A DNA stretch of 64,000 bases from Micromonospora rhizosphaerae (GCF_900091465.1 NZ_FMHV01000002.1:186001-250000), one strand, 5' to 3'. Positions 43,971-52,770 are shown, counted from the stretch's first letter. The notes: generated from the sequence alone by a model not told the origin. Numbers and translations are program-made.

Positions 43971-44666
43971 ATGGTCCAGCAGGTAGACGACACGCGCCGG
44001 GCGCCTCTCAACCGGGACCGCGTGCTGCGCGCCGCCGTCGCGCTCGCCGACGAGGCGGGGATCGACACGCTGAGCATGCGTAACCTCGCCCAGGAGCTGG
44101 GCGTCGTGCCGATGGCGCTCTACAAGCACGTGGCCAACAAGGAACAGCTCCTCGACGGCATGGTCGACGTCATCGTCGGCGAGATCGAACCCCCGGCCGG
44201 CGATGCCGACTGGAGAACCGCGATCCGCCAGCGCATCCTTTCGGCCCGACGTGTGCTCCTGCGCCACCCCTGGGCGTCGCGCGTGATCGAGTCCCGCTCG
44301 CAGCCCACCCTGGTGGTGCTGGACTACCTGAACTCGATCGTCGGCATGTTCCGGGCCGGCGGCTTCTCCGTCGACCTCACCCACCACGTGATGCACGCTC
44401 TCGGCAGCCGCGTGTGGGGGTTCACCCAGGAACTGTTTCCTACCTCACCGCTGCCCGCCGACCCGGAGCTGCAGGCAGTCATGTTCCGCGAGATGGCAGG
44501 CAGGTATCCCCACATCGCGGAGATAGCCGTGGCCGCCCACGACGAAGGGTCGGTCGTGGGCCGAGGCTGCGACGACCAGTTCGAGTTCGAGTTCGCGCTC
44601 GACCTGCTGCTCGACGGCTTCGAAAAGCGCCATCAGCAGGGGTGGACGTCCACCAACCAGTCCTGA
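43971..44666 (+). CDS. TetR family regulator with tetracycline-repressor-like C-domain
   Basis: 231 residues, ATG 43971. HTH at 14-60: LNRDRVLRAAVALADEAGIDTLSMRNLAQEL, VVPMALYKHVANKEQLLDGMVD. The C-terminal domain resembles TetR_C (IRQRILSARRVLLRHPWASRVIES, HHVMHALGSRVWGFTQELF). Ligand not deducible. The paired palindromes in the upstream gap make autoregulation and control of the DUF2306 gene likely. Its 3' end overlaps the next gene by 25 bases. Confidence 0.92.
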   Translation: MVQQVDDTRRAPLNRDRVLRAAVALADEAGIDTLSMRNLAQELGVVPMALYKHVANKEQLLDGMVDVIVGEIEPPAGDADWRTAIRQRILSARRVLLRHPWASRVIESRSQPTLVVLDYLNSIVGMFRAGGFSVDLTHHVMHALGSRVWGFTQELFPTSPLPADPELQAVMFREMAGRYPHIAEIAVAAHDEGSVVGRGCDDQFEFEFALDLLLDGFEKRHQQGWTSTNQS

Positions 44667-45004
44667 CGATCCGCAGGCCAGCCCGCCGCAGCGCTCTGGC
44701 CTGGCTGGTCGACGGCTGGGCTGCCAGGGCCGACGATACCGTTCTCGCCACCCACGAGTTGGTGATCAACGCTCTGCGCGTCTCGGCGTCCGTCGAGATG
44801 GCCTGCTGGTCCGAGGCGGACACGCTGGTGGTTGAGGTGTCCGACCAGGGACCGGGGCTGCCCGACGAGACCGTCGGCTATGTCCCGCCAAGCAACAACC
44901 AGGAGGGCGGCCGTGGGATGTGGCTCGCCTGGAGCCTCGCGGACGACGTTGCCGTCGCCACCGGCGACACGGGCACCCGAGTCCGGCTGTACTTCTCCCA
45001 CTGA
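44642..45004 (+). CDS. Anti-sigma-type ATP-binding protein (HATPase)
   Basis: 120 residues from GTG 44642, inside the TetR reading frame. GHKL motifs: N box VLATHELVINALR, G1 DQGPGLPDE, G2 GGRGMWLAWSLADD, ending VRLYFSH. Length and motifs match RsbW/SpoIIAB-like kinases that bind sigma factors or phosphorylate STAS proteins. Start is uncertain because no independent Shine-Dalgarno exists; overlap suggests coupling to TetR translation. Tail-to-tail with the PP2C gene at 45037, a natural antagonist. Confidence 0.75.
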   Translation: MDVHQPVLTIRRPARRSALAWLVDGWAARADDTVLATHELVINALRVSASVEMACWSEADTLVVEVSDQGPGLPDETVGYVPPSNNQEGGRGMWLAWSLADDVAVATGDTGTRVRLYFSH

Positions 45005-45036
45005 ACCGCCCTGCCAACCGGGATGATCCCCTTCTG

Positions 45037-46869
45037 TCATCTCGCCTCCCGGCCCGGCTGCTGTTCGTCCCTACCGGTTTCAGGAGGGGGATGGCGGTGC
45101 CTGGGTATGCGGAGCGCGAGGACGGCGATGTCGTCTTCATGACCTGGATCGGGGACGGCTGCGATGACAGCGTCGACCAGCTCGTCGAGGGAAAGGTGTG
45201 CGTGGGCGGCGAGGCACGAATGCAGCCTCGCGATGCCTTCTTCCAACGTCTCGGAGCGACGCTCCATCAGCCCATCGGTGTAGAGGAGCAGTGTCGAGCC
45301 AGGGGACAGCGGCAGGCGGTGGTTGGTGCGGCCGAGGAGGCGGCTCGCGCCGAGCAGGGGATCGCGGCCGGGCAGTGTCCGTGCGCTGCCGTCGGGGCCG
45401 ACGAGTACGGGCGGCGGGTGGCCGGCGTTGGACCACAGTAGGTGGGAGCCGTCGGGCGTGGTTTCGACGTAGGCCAGGCACACTGAGGCGATTGAGTGGT
45501 TGCCGAGAAGGTGGTTGGCGTTGTCGAGTCGCCGCAGCAGGGCCGACGGTGGTTCGTGCCGGTCGACGAGGTAGCCGCGCAGGATGGAACGGAGCTGCCC
45601 CATCTGCGCGGCGGCGTTGATGTCGTGTCCGGCGACGTCCCCGATGACGATCGCGAGGTCCTTATCGATCTTTACCGCGTCGTACCAGTCGCCGCCGACC
45701 TGGTCGCGGTGGTGCGCCGGCTGGTAGCGAGCGGTCAGCTCCAGATGGTCCAACGGGGGAAGTTGGCTGAGCATGGCCCGTTGCAAGGTTTCAGCTGCAA
45801 AGACGCGGTCCTGAAGGTGGCTGGCCCGTTGTAGCGCGTGGGCGACGTAGCCAGCGAGTGAGGTGATGACAGCCTGTTCGTCGATCTCAAGGGGATGGGG
45901 CTCCGGCCAGGCGAAGAACAGGGCACCCATGGTCCGACCGGGGCCCGGCAACGGGGCGGCGGCGATGGCGTGCCAGCCCACCGCTTCGATCTCTTCGGCC
46001 AGGTGCGGGTAGCGGGCGAGGATCGCCGGTCTGTCGTCGAGGAAGACGGGCGTGCTGGTACGGACGGCGTCGGTCGCCGGCAGCGGGTCGGTGAGCGAGA
46101 TGGGTCGCCGGTCGGCGAGCCAGGGCGGAAGCTGGGTGGAGCTGGTCAGCTCGATGCGGTCCTGGTCGTCGCGGATGAACAACCCGACCTGGGACGGGCC
46201 GAGGGTGCCGCCGAGGAGGTTGCTGACGGCGGCGACGACGCCGTCGAGGGTCTCCGTGTTGGCAAATGCGGTGCTGGCGGCGAGCAGGGCCTGGCCACGG
46301 TCGAAGGCAAGGGTCAATCGGTTGGACAGCTGCTCGGCCACGATCTGGGCAGCAACCCTCGCCTCTACCTCACGCTTGGCTCGGGTGGCAGTGATGCGCA
46401 GCCGCAACTTCGCCGAACAGGCGGCGGCCAGATCATCCAGCAGATCAAGCTCTGCGTCGGTCCAGATCCGGGGCGCGGTGTCGATCGCGCACAGGGAGCC
46501 GAGGATGTTGCCCTGGTCGTCGAACAGCGGCAACCCGGCGTACCCGACGACCCCTAGATCCTCGATAGCCGGGTTGTTGCACACGCGATCATCGCCGCGA
46601 GCGTCGGTGATCACGAGAGGTTTGGCCGACATCACGACCTGCCGACTGAAGGAGTGGCTGAGGGGAGTCTGCCGGGTGGTAGCCCAAGGCTGGTCCAGCC
46701 CGGTCGCGCCGGGGAAGTACTGGCGGACATCGTCGACCAGCGACACCAGAGCCACCGGAACGCGAACGATCTTGGCGACCATGCGTGCGAAGCGATCTAG
46801 CGCCTCGTCGGGTACAGCACCCAGGGCAGTCGCGCGTACCGAGGTCAGCCGGGACTCATCGTCCAACAC
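45037..46869 (-). CDS. GAF-GAF-PP2C serine phosphatase
   Basis: 610 residues, GTG 46869. Two GAF domains: about 20-165 (VPVALVSLVDDVRQYF, GSLCAIDTAPR) and 185-335 (LGPSQVGLFIRDDQDRIELT, AAAPLPGPGRTMGALFFAW). SpoIIE-type PP2C 365-585: HRDQVGGDWYDAVKIDKDLA, VIGDVAGHDINAAAQMG, LLYTDGLMERRS, DDIAVLALR. Regulates a partner-switching sigma cascade by dephosphorylating an anti-anti-sigma factor in response to a small ligand. Third-codon GC is lower than most of the window and the gene next door has the ATPase, so the pair could be acquired together. Cytoplasmic, no membrane segment. Confidence 0.88.
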   Translation of the reverse strand: MLDDESRLTSVRATALGAVPDEALDRFARMVAKIVRVPVALVSLVDDVRQYFPGATGLDQPWATTRQTPLSHSFSRQVVMSAKPLVITDARGDDRVCNNPAIEDLGVVGYAGLPLFDDQGNILGSLCAIDTAPRIWTDAELDLLDDLAAACSAKLRLRITATRAKREVEARVAAQIVAEQLSNRLTLAFDRGQALLAASTAFANTETLDGVVAAVSNLLGGTLGPSQVGLFIRDDQDRIELTSSTQLPPWLADRRPISLTDPLPATDAVRTSTPVFLDDRPAILARYPHLAEEIEAVGWHAIAAAPLPGPGRTMGALFFAWPEPHPLEIDEQAVITSLAGYVAHALQRASHLQDRVFAAETLQRAMLSQLPPLDHLELTARYQPAHHRDQVGGDWYDAVKIDKDLAIVIGDVAGHDINAAAQMGQLRSILRGYLVDRHEPPSALLRRLDNANHLLGNHSIASVCLAYVETTPDGSHLLWSNAGHPPPVLVGPDGSARTLPGRDPLLGASRLLGRTNHRLPLSPGSTLLLYTDGLMERRSETLEEGIARLHSCLAAHAHLSLDELVDAVIAAVPDPGHEDDIAVLALRIPRHRHPPPETGRDEQQPGREAR

Positions 46870-47052
46870 ACTGCTACCAGCCCACCTGAAAGTGCGCCGC
46901 CCGTTCGGGATCGGCGTCGGCCAACATACCTGAGGCTCACGTCCTACCCAAGCCTCAGAGCCAGCACACGCCGTTGTACGACCAGGTGCCGTCTTTGCAG
47001 ATCGTCATGATCAGATGGCACAGATCCGGCACAACCGAGGAAGCCGGGGCTC
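46870..47052. other. Gap with a possible gene remnant
   Basis: No clear gene. On the minus strand the frame ending at 46959 reads MTICKDGTWSYNGVCWL, a Cys-framed tail like small secreted proteins, but the preceding frame has no signal peptide or start with a ribosome site. The hairpin CTGAGGCT (46930-46937) with AGCCTCAG (46951-46958) sits just after the stop. Probable remnant. Confidence 0.3.
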
Positions 47053-47307
47053 TTACTTCCAGCGGAAGTGCACGAAGAGGCGGCCGAAGTTCTTGGAGTC
47101 CTTCTCCACGCGGTGGTAGAGCTGCTTGACGTCCTTCTGGTCGAGGAAGCGCAGCACCCGCTTCTTGAGCTGGCCGGAGCCCTTGCCCGGAATGATCTCC
47201 ACGAGAGTCGCCTTCTTCGCCACCGCCTCGTCCATGATCCCGCGCAGCGCCCGGTCGATGTCGTGGCCCTTGTTGAAGATGTCGTGGAGATCGAGCTTGA
47301 GCTTCAC
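47053..47307 (-). CDS. Smr-domain protein
   Basis: 84 residues from GTG 47307. LDLHDIFNKGHDIDRALRGIMDEA, VEIIPGKGSGQLKKRV and LFVHFRWK define a stand-alone Smr (small MutS-related) domain with the LDLH and GKG motifs, likely a nuclease or RNA-binding domain. The more upstream in-frame ATG would add a Pro/Gly-rich part unlike Smr. Downstream of a TPR gene but separated by a terminator. Confidence 0.85.
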   Translation of the reverse strand: MKLKLDLHDIFNKGHDIDRALRGIMDEAVAKKATLVEIIPGKGSGQLKKRVLRFLDQKDVKQLYHRVEKDSKNFGRLFVHFRWK

Positions 47308-47351
47308 GACTCCATCGTAGGCCGGTCGGCCGTCCGTCCCCGGAGACGCAT

Positions 47352-47377
47352 CGGGGCAGCCCTTTCGAGCTGCCCCG
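47352..47377 (-). terminator. Terminator of the TPR gene
   Basis: Arms CGGGGCAGC (47352-47360) and GCTGCCCCG (47369-47377) with loop CCTTTCGA, 39 bp after the TPR stop on the minus strand. Confidence 0.75.
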
Positions 47378-47415
47378 TTCATGCCCCCGGCCGACAGCGG
47401 CCGGGCGGCAAGCGA

Positions 47416-47784
47416 TCAGCGGCCGCCGCTGACCCGGCTCTCCACCCGGCGCAGCGCCTCCGTGTAGTCGGCGTTGGTCGAGTACATCGCCGCGGCGATC
47501 CGCAGGTGCCGCAGCGCGTCGACGTGCCGGTTCAGCCGCTCCAGCGTCCGGCCCAGCACGTGGTGCGCGTAGTGGTCGCTCGGGTCCCGGTCGACCAGCT
47601 CACGCAGCTGCTCCTCGGCCCGGTTCAGCTGGGCCGACTGGAAGTACGCCCGGGCCAGCAGCTGCCGTACCGAGCGGTTGCCGGGTTCCGCCTCGACGAT
47701 CGGCTCGAGCAGCCGGGCCGCTCCGGTCGGGTCACCCGCTTCGAAGAACATGGTCGCCCGCCGGTAGTCCGCCAGAAGATCCAT
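47416..47784 (-). CDS. TPR-repeat protein
   Basis: 122 residues, ATG 47784. Three tetratricopeptide helix pairs: YRRATMFFEAGDPTGAARLLEPIV, VRQLLARAYFQSAQLNRAEEQL and YAHHVLGRTLERLNRHVDALRHL. Scaffold protein, partners unknown. Little else in the sequence to name a role. Confidence 0.85.
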   Translation of the reverse strand: MDLLADYRRATMFFEAGDPTGAARLLEPIVEAEPGNRSVRQLLARAYFQSAQLNRAEEQLRELVDRDPSDHYAHHVLGRTLERLNRHVDALRHLRIAAAMYSTNADYTEALRRVESRVSGGR

Positions 47785-47873
47785 TCGACCCACCCCCCTC
47801 GTGTCGCGCCGCCCTTCTTCGACGCTGGCACAACAACGGCGGCGCCGCGAGTGTTCCTCGCATGGAAGTTGCG

Positions 47874-48644
47874 TCAGGGGGTGGGGTCGTACTGGTCGGC
47901 CACCAGGTCCCAGGCTCGAACGCCACCGACGATTCCGGCCGTGTTCGGGACAACCACGACGTCGTCGCCCATCCGGGCCAGTTGTTCCGGGCGGATCAGC
48001 CGGGAGTTGCCCCCGCCCAGGTAGAGCCGGTCCCAGCGGAAGACCGGACGCAGCCCGTCCACCACCTGCCGGATCCGCCGGGACCAGAACGCGTCGCCGA
48101 GCCGGCGGCGCTCGGGCTCCCCCACGTACGTGTCGTAGGTGGTGCCCCAGCGGACCGGCGCGTGCGAGAGCTCCAGGTGCGGGGCGAGCATCCCGCCGTC
48201 GAAGAGCGCGCTGCCCAGCCCGGTGCCCAGGGTCAGCACCAGCTCGCAGCCGGTCCCGGCGACCACCCCGGCGCCGTGCACCTCGGCGTCGTTGAGCACC
48301 AGCGCCGGGATCCCGAACGCGTCCGCGAGCGCGCTGCGGGCGTCGTACCCGGACCACTCGGCCACCAGAGCCGGATCGACCCGGCTGCGCGGCCCCGACC
48401 TGGTCACGTAGTGGGGGGTGGCTACCACCACCCCGTGCCGGATCATCCCGGGCATGCCGACCGTCAGCCGGTCCGCCGCCGGCAGCCGACCCCCGAGGCT
48501 CAGCAGGGTCTTGACGAAGAGCGACGGCGGCAACGGGTACGGCGTGGGCACCCGCAGCGGCCGGGCCCGCATCGTCCCGGCGGCGTCCAGCACGGACGCC
48601 TTGATCCCGCCACCGCCACAGTCGATCGCCAGAGTGGTCACCAC
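47874..48644 (-). CDS. ROK-family kinase, polyphosphate-glucokinase-like
   Basis: 256 residues. Phosphate 1 loop AIDCGGGGIKASVLD, LTVGMPGMIRHGVVV, catalytic Asp in VLNDAEVHGAG, phosphate 2 VLTLGTGLGSALF and the final GGGNSRLI. The ROK zinc motif is missing, as in PPGK, and the size fits strictly polyphosphate/ATP glucokinases of actinobacteria. Uses polyphosphate or ATP to phosphorylate glucose. GTG 48644 or the next GTG. Head-to-head with ABC-F. Confidence 0.82.
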   Translation of the reverse strand: MVTTLAIDCGGGGIKASVLDAAGTMRARPLRVPTPYPLPPSLFVKTLLSLGGRLPAADRLTVGMPGMIRHGVVVATPHYVTRSGPRSRVDPALVAEWSGYDARSALADAFGIPALVLNDAEVHGAGVVAGTGCELVLTLGTGLGSALFDGGMLAPHLELSHAPVRWGTTYDTYVGEPERRRLGDAFWSRRIRQVVDGLRPVFRWDRLYLGGGNSRLIRPEQLARMGDDVVVVPNTAGIVGGVRAWDLVADQYDPTP

Positions 48645-48733
48645 GACCGTGAGTCTCCCTCAGGTCCGTGGCGCGCATGCACCGGGTTATCCGATCGGCG
48701 CCAGGTGGACGCGGCGGTAGGCTCGGGCTCCTC

Positions 48734-50371
48734 ATGAGCGCCACGCTGATCGTCAAGGACCTCGCCGCCGGCCACGGCGACCGCCTGCTCTTCTCCGACC
48801 TCGACCTGGTGGTCGCCCCGGGCGACGTGGTCGGGCTGGTCGGGGTCAACGGGGCCGGCAAGTCGACCCTGCTGCGTACCCTCGCCGGGCTCCAGCCGGT
48901 CGAGCTGGGCAGCGTCGCGCTCAACCCGCCCACCGCCACCGTCGGCTACCTGCCGCAGGAGCCGGAGCGCCGGCCGGGCGAGACGGTCCGGGACTTCCTG
49001 GCCCGGCGTACCGGGGTCAGCGGGGCGCAGGCCGCCCTCGACGCCGCCACCGAGGCGCTGAGCGCGGGCGGGGCCGGCGCCGACGACGCGTACGCCGAGG
49101 CGCTGGAGCGCTGGCTCGCGCTCGGTGGCGCGGACCTGGAGGAGCGCGCCGAGCAGGTGGCCGCGGAGCTGGGGCTGACCGTGGACCTGGACCAGCCGAT
49201 GACCGCCCTCTCCGGCGGCCAGGCGGCCCGGGCCGGGCTGGCCTCGCTGCTGCTCAGCCGGTACGACGTCTTCCTCCTCGACGAGCCCAGCAACGACCTG
49301 GACCTGGCCGGATTGGAGCGGCTGGAGCAGTTCGTCACCGGGCTGCGCGCCGGGACGGTGCTGGTCAGCCACGACCGCGAGTTCCTCACCCGGACGGTGA
49401 ACCGGGTGCTGGAGCTGGACGTGCACCAGCAGCAGGTGCGGCACTACGGCGGCGGCTACGCGGCCTACCTGGAGGAGCGCGAGGTGGCCCGCCGGCACGC
49501 CCGGGAGGAGTACGAGGAGTACGCCGACACCCGGGCCGCGCTGGAGGCCCGGGCCCGCACCCAGCGGGCCTGGATGGAGAAGGGCGTGCGCAACGCGCGC
49601 CGCAAGGCCAGCGACAACGACAAGGTCATCAAGCACTTCCGCGGCGAGACCAGCGAGAAGCAGGCCGCGAAGGCCAGGCAGACCGAGCGGCTGATCGAGC
49701 GGCTGGAGGTGGTCGAGGAGCCGCGCAAGGAGTGGGAGCTGCGGATGGAGATCGCCGCCGCGCCCCGCGCCGGCGCCGTCGTGGCCGCGCTCCGCGGTGC
49801 CGTCGTACGCCGGGGCGGCTTCACCCTCGGCCCGGTGAACCTCCAGATCGACTGGGCCGACCGGGTGGCGATCACCGGGGCGAACGGCTCCGGCAAGAGC
49901 ACCCTGCTCGCCGCGCTGCTCGGCCGGCTGCCGGTGGATGAGGGCCACGCCGCGCTCGGCCCGGGCGTGGTGGTCGGCGAGGTGGACCAGGCCCGCGGGC
50001 TCTTCCTCGGCGACCAGCCCCTGGTGGACGCCTTCGGCGCGGCCGTACCCGAAATGGCGCCCGCGGACGTGCGGACACTGCTGGCCAAGTTCGGCCTGCG
50101 CGCGGCGCACGTGCTGCGCCCGGCGGCGACCCTCTCCCCCGGCGAGCGGACCCGCGCGGCGCTGGCCCTGCTCCAGGGGCGCGGAGTCAACCTGCTGGTG
50201 CTGGACGAGCCGACCAACCATCTCGACCTCCCCGCGATCGAGCAGCTCGAATCGGCGCTCGCCAGCTACCCGGGGACGCTGCTGCTGGTGACCCACGACC
50301 GGCGAATGCTGGACGCGGTGAGCGTCAACCGGCGGCTGCGGCTGGACGCCGGACGGATCGCCGAGGACTGA
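48734..50371 (+). CDS. ABC-F ATPase
   Basis: 545 residues, ATG 48734. Two ABC domains without membrane helices: first GVNGAGKST, ALSGGQAARAGLAS, LLDEPSNDLDL; second GANGSGKST, LSPGERTRAALAL, LVLDEPTNHLDL. Between them a charged linker (about 265-345), the hallmark of ABC-F proteins that act at the ribosome E-site and can protect against antibiotics or aid translation. It belongs to a class with long linker; drug specificity cannot be given. Following DUF4177-like gene starts 38 bp later. Confidence 0.93.
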   Translation: MSATLIVKDLAAGHGDRLLFSDLDLVVAPGDVVGLVGVNGAGKSTLLRTLAGLQPVELGSVALNPPTATVGYLPQEPERRPGETVRDFLARRTGVSGAQAALDAATEALSAGGAGADDAYAEALERWLALGGADLEERAEQVAAELGLTVDLDQPMTALSGGQAARAGLASLLLSRYDVFLLDEPSNDLDLAGLERLEQFVTGLRAGTVLVSHDREFLTRTVNRVLELDVHQQQVRHYGGGYAAYLEEREVARRHAREEYEEYADTRAALEARARTQRAWMEKGVRNARRKASDNDKVIKHFRGETSEKQAAKARQTERLIERLEVVEEPRKEWELRMEIAAAPRAGAVVAALRGAVVRRGGFTLGPVNLQIDWADRVAITGANGSGKSTLLAALLGRLPVDEGHAALGPGVVVGEVDQARGLFLGDQPLVDAFGAAVPEMAPADVRTLLAKFGLRAAHVLRPAATLSPGERTRAALALLQGRGVNLLVLDEPTNHLDLPAIEQLESALASYPGTLLLVTHDRRMLDAVSVNRRLRLDAGRIAED

Positions 50372-50409
50372 TCCGTGCCGGCCCGGTCGCGCCGGGTGAG
50401 AATGACCCC

Positions 50410-50730
50410 ATGCTCAAGTGGGAGTACGCGCTGTTGGTCCGCCGGCGCCAGGCGGCCACCACCGACATCGGCTGGGAGGTCGTCTTCATCTGGTACGGCC
50501 CGGAGGGCTCGATGGTCGACGTCACTCCGTACGGCGACACCGCGCTGGCCCACCTGAACCGGGCCGGTGACCAGGGCTGGGAGCTGGTGGCGATGAGCGA
50601 GGACCCGTCCCTGCCCGGCAACAACGAACTGCACCGCTACCACCTCAAGCGGCCCAAGCCGGCCGCCCCGCCGCCGCGCCAGCGGATCCGGGCCACCGGT
50701 CGGGGCGGCCGGCGCACCATCTCGGGGTAG
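50410..50730 (+). CDS. Small DUF4177-like protein
   Basis: 106 residues. KWEYALLVRRRQA, HLNRAGDQGWELVAM and the final basic RQRIRATGRGGRR recall DUF4177, a beta-alpha-beta fold of unknown function. Soluble. Probably cotranscribed with the ABC-F gene. Confidence 0.65.
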   Translation: MLKWEYALLVRRRQAATTDIGWEVVFIWYGPEGSMVDVTPYGDTALAHLNRAGDQGWELVAMSEDPSLPGNNELHRYHLKRPKPAAPPPRQRIRATGRGGRRTISG

Positions 50731-50796
50731 CTCGCCCGGGGGCTGACCGCGCATATCGGGTGGGGATCTGGGTATCGCGCGGCCCGGAGGTGGCGC

Positions 50797-51522
50797 ATGG
50801 TGGCGATCGGGCAGGCCGCGCCCTCGGCCGAGCGGCTGCGGGCGGTGGACGTTTTCCTCGCCGAGGCGTGGGCCGACCTGGCCCGGCACGACGACCGGCT
50901 GCGCCCGCTGACGGTGGAGGTGCGCTTCGACCGGGGCGTCGCGCACCTGACCGGGGAGGTCGCGACCCCGGTCGAGCTGCGGCTCGTCCGCGACCTGGTC
51001 GGCCGGCTCGCCGGCGTGCTCGGCGTCTGGTGCAACGTACGCGTCGCCGGTCGGGACCCGGTCGTGGTGGACCTGGGCTGCGGGGCGACCAAGCAGTGGC
51101 CGGGCAACCTGGGGCTGGACATCTACCCCGCGCCCGGGGTGGACGCGGTGGCCGACCTCTCCGGCACCCTGCCGCTCGCCGACGACTCGGTGGACGTGTT
51201 CTTCGCGGTGCACATCCTGGAGCACCTGATCGATTTCCTGCCGCTGCTCGACGAGTGCCACCGGGCGCTCCGGCCGGACGGCGTGCTGCACGTGATGAGC
51301 CCCTGGTGGCGGCACGTGAACGCGGTCGCCGACCCGACCCACGTACGCCTGCTCGACGTGCAGACCTTCAAGGGCATCTGCGGCCAGCGCCCGCCCGGCA
51401 CCCCGCGCTGGTACCCCCTGCACGCCGCCTGCGACGGCGCCTCGATCTTCGCCGATCTCACCCCCCTGCACGCGGACGATCCGATCCCCACCCCCACCCA
51501 CCTCTCCCGCTTCTTCGACTGA
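50797..51522 (+). CDS. BON-domain fused methyltransferase
   Basis: 241 residues. N-terminal BON-like segment at about 38-83: TVEVRFDRGVAHLTGEVATPVEL and GVLGVWCNVRV, a pattern of beta-alpha-beta with 'GV..V.n.l' typical of BON. Then a SAM-dependent domain: VVDLGCGATKQWPGN (motif I), LGLDIYPA, LPLADDSVDVFFAVHILEHL and CHRALRPDGVLHVMSP. Fusion of BON (membrane/surface-associated domain in other proteins) with a methyltransferase is unusual. ATG 50797; RBS GGAGG just before. Substrate unknown. Confidence 0.8.
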   Translation: MVAIGQAAPSAERLRAVDVFLAEAWADLARHDDRLRPLTVEVRFDRGVAHLTGEVATPVELRLVRDLVGRLAGVLGVWCNVRVAGRDPVVVDLGCGATKQWPGNLGLDIYPAPGVDAVADLSGTLPLADDSVDVFFAVHILEHLIDFLPLLDECHRALRPDGVLHVMSPWWRHVNAVADPTHVRLLDVQTFKGICGQRPPGTPRWYPLHAACDGASIFADLTPLHADDPIPTPTHLSRFFD

Positions 51523-51574
51523 CCCGCCCCACCCCGCCCACCCGTTCAGGATCCGCGCCCAAGATCCGCGCAAA

Positions 51575-51624
51575 TTCACGGAAAGAGTGCCTGTCCGCGG
51601 CGGGAAAGGCACTCTTTCCGTGAA
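51575..51624. terminator. Perfect hairpin between convergent genes
   Basis: Arms TTCACGGAAAGAGTGCC (51575-51591) and GGCACTCTTTCCGTGAA (51608-51624), 17 perfect pairs around a 16-base loop, between the convergent methyltransferase and LacI genes. Confidence 0.85.
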
Positions 51625-51682
51625 AAGGGCCCAGCGGGCGGGGGCCGGCGGGCGGGGCGGGCGTGCGGTGGGCGGGGGTGGG

Positions 51683-52693
51683 TCAGGGGCGGCCGTGGGT
51701 GCTTTCGCGGAGGGCGAGGCGGTGGGGGGCGGTCAGCTCCCTCGGTGGGGCCTGGCGATCGCCGTCGATGCGGCCGGCCAGCAGCTCGACCGCGAGCCGG
51801 GCGATGCGCTCCTTGTCCGGGGAGACGGTGGTGAGGGTGGGGATCGAGAAGCGGCCGTCCTCGATGTCGTCGAAGCCGGCCACCGCGACGTCCTCGGGCA
51901 CCCGCAGCCCGGCCTCGTGCAGCGCGCGCAGCGCGCCGAGGGCGAGGGTGTCGTTGAAACAGAAGACCGCGTCGGGGCGTACCCCGGAGGCGAGCAGGTC
52001 GCGCATGGCGGCCGCGCCGTCCGCGCGGTGCCAGGCCGGCGCGGGCGCCACCAGGCGCTCGTCGTAGCCGATGCGGGCGGAGTCGAGGGCGGCGGTGTAG
52101 CCGGCCAGGCGGAGCCGGGCGCTGGCGCCCTCGGGGGTGCGCTGCGAGCCGATGGCGGCGATCCGGCGGCGGCCGAGCTCGATCAGGTGGGCGGTGATCT
52201 CCCGGGCCGCGGCCACGTTGTCGACCACCACGTGGTCGGCCGGGCCGTGGTCGACCCGCTCGCCGAGCAGCACCATCGGCATGCCGTCGAGGCCGGAGAG
52301 GTCGTCGGCGGTGAGCGCCAGCGGGCTGAAGATCAGCCCGTCGATCATGTGGTCGCCTATCCCCGAGGCGACCTTCCGCTCCTGCTCCGGGCCACCTCCG
52401 GTCTGGTGGATGAGCACCGTCCAGCCGTGCTCGGCGGCGGCGGTGACGACGTGCCGGGCCAGCTCGGCGAAGTACGGGATGTCCAGCTCGGGAACGCCCA
52501 GGGCGATCACCCCGGTACGCCCCTTGCGCAGGTTGCGCGCCGACAGGTTGGGGCGGTAGTTGAGTTCGGCGATCGCCTCCTCGACCCGGGCCCGGGTGTC
52601 CGGCCGGACGTGCAGGTACCCGTTGACCACGTTGGAGACGGTCTTCACCGACACGCCGGCCCGCTCGGCGACGTCCTTGAGCCTGTGCCGCAC
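51683..52693 (-). CDS. LacI family regulator
   Basis: 336 residues, GTG 52693 with GGAGG 8 bases upstream. HTH: LKDVAERAGVSVKTVSNVVNG with hinge LSARNLRKGRTGVIALG. Sugar-binding periplasmic-like core: HVVVDNVAAAREITAHLIELG, VFCFNDTLALGALRAL and GFDDIEDGR. The ligand is probably a sugar. Two tandem palindromes upstream (52749-52770) indicate autoregulation; no sugar gene adjoins, so its regulon is elsewhere. Confidence 0.92.
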   Translation of the reverse strand: MRHRLKDVAERAGVSVKTVSNVVNGYLHVRPDTRARVEEAIAELNYRPNLSARNLRKGRTGVIALGVPELDIPYFAELARHVVTAAAEHGWTVLIHQTGGGPEQERKVASGIGDHMIDGLIFSPLALTADDLSGLDGMPMVLLGERVDHGPADHVVVDNVAAAREITAHLIELGRRRIAAIGSQRTPEGASARLRLAGYTAALDSARIGYDERLVAPAPAWHRADGAAAMRDLLASGVRPDAVFCFNDTLALGALRALHEAGLRVPEDVAVAGFDDIEDGRFSIPTLTTVSPDKERIARLAVELLAGRIDGDRQAPPRELTAPHRLALRESTHGRP

Positions 52694-52748
52694 TGCCCAC
52701 CCTCCCGGCGTCGGTACTGCCGGCACTGTACCCCGTCGGTACCCTTTT

Positions 52749-52770
52749 ACAACGTTGCTTACAACGTTGT
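52749..52770. promoter_or_regulatory. Tandem LacI-type operators
   Basis: ACAACGTTGC (52749-52758) and ACAACGTTGT (52761-52770) share the AACGTT core of LacI operators and lie 12 bp apart, upstream of the LacI start. A further inverted repeat GTACCCCGTCGGTAC (52728-52742) sits between them and the start codon. Confidence 0.75.
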
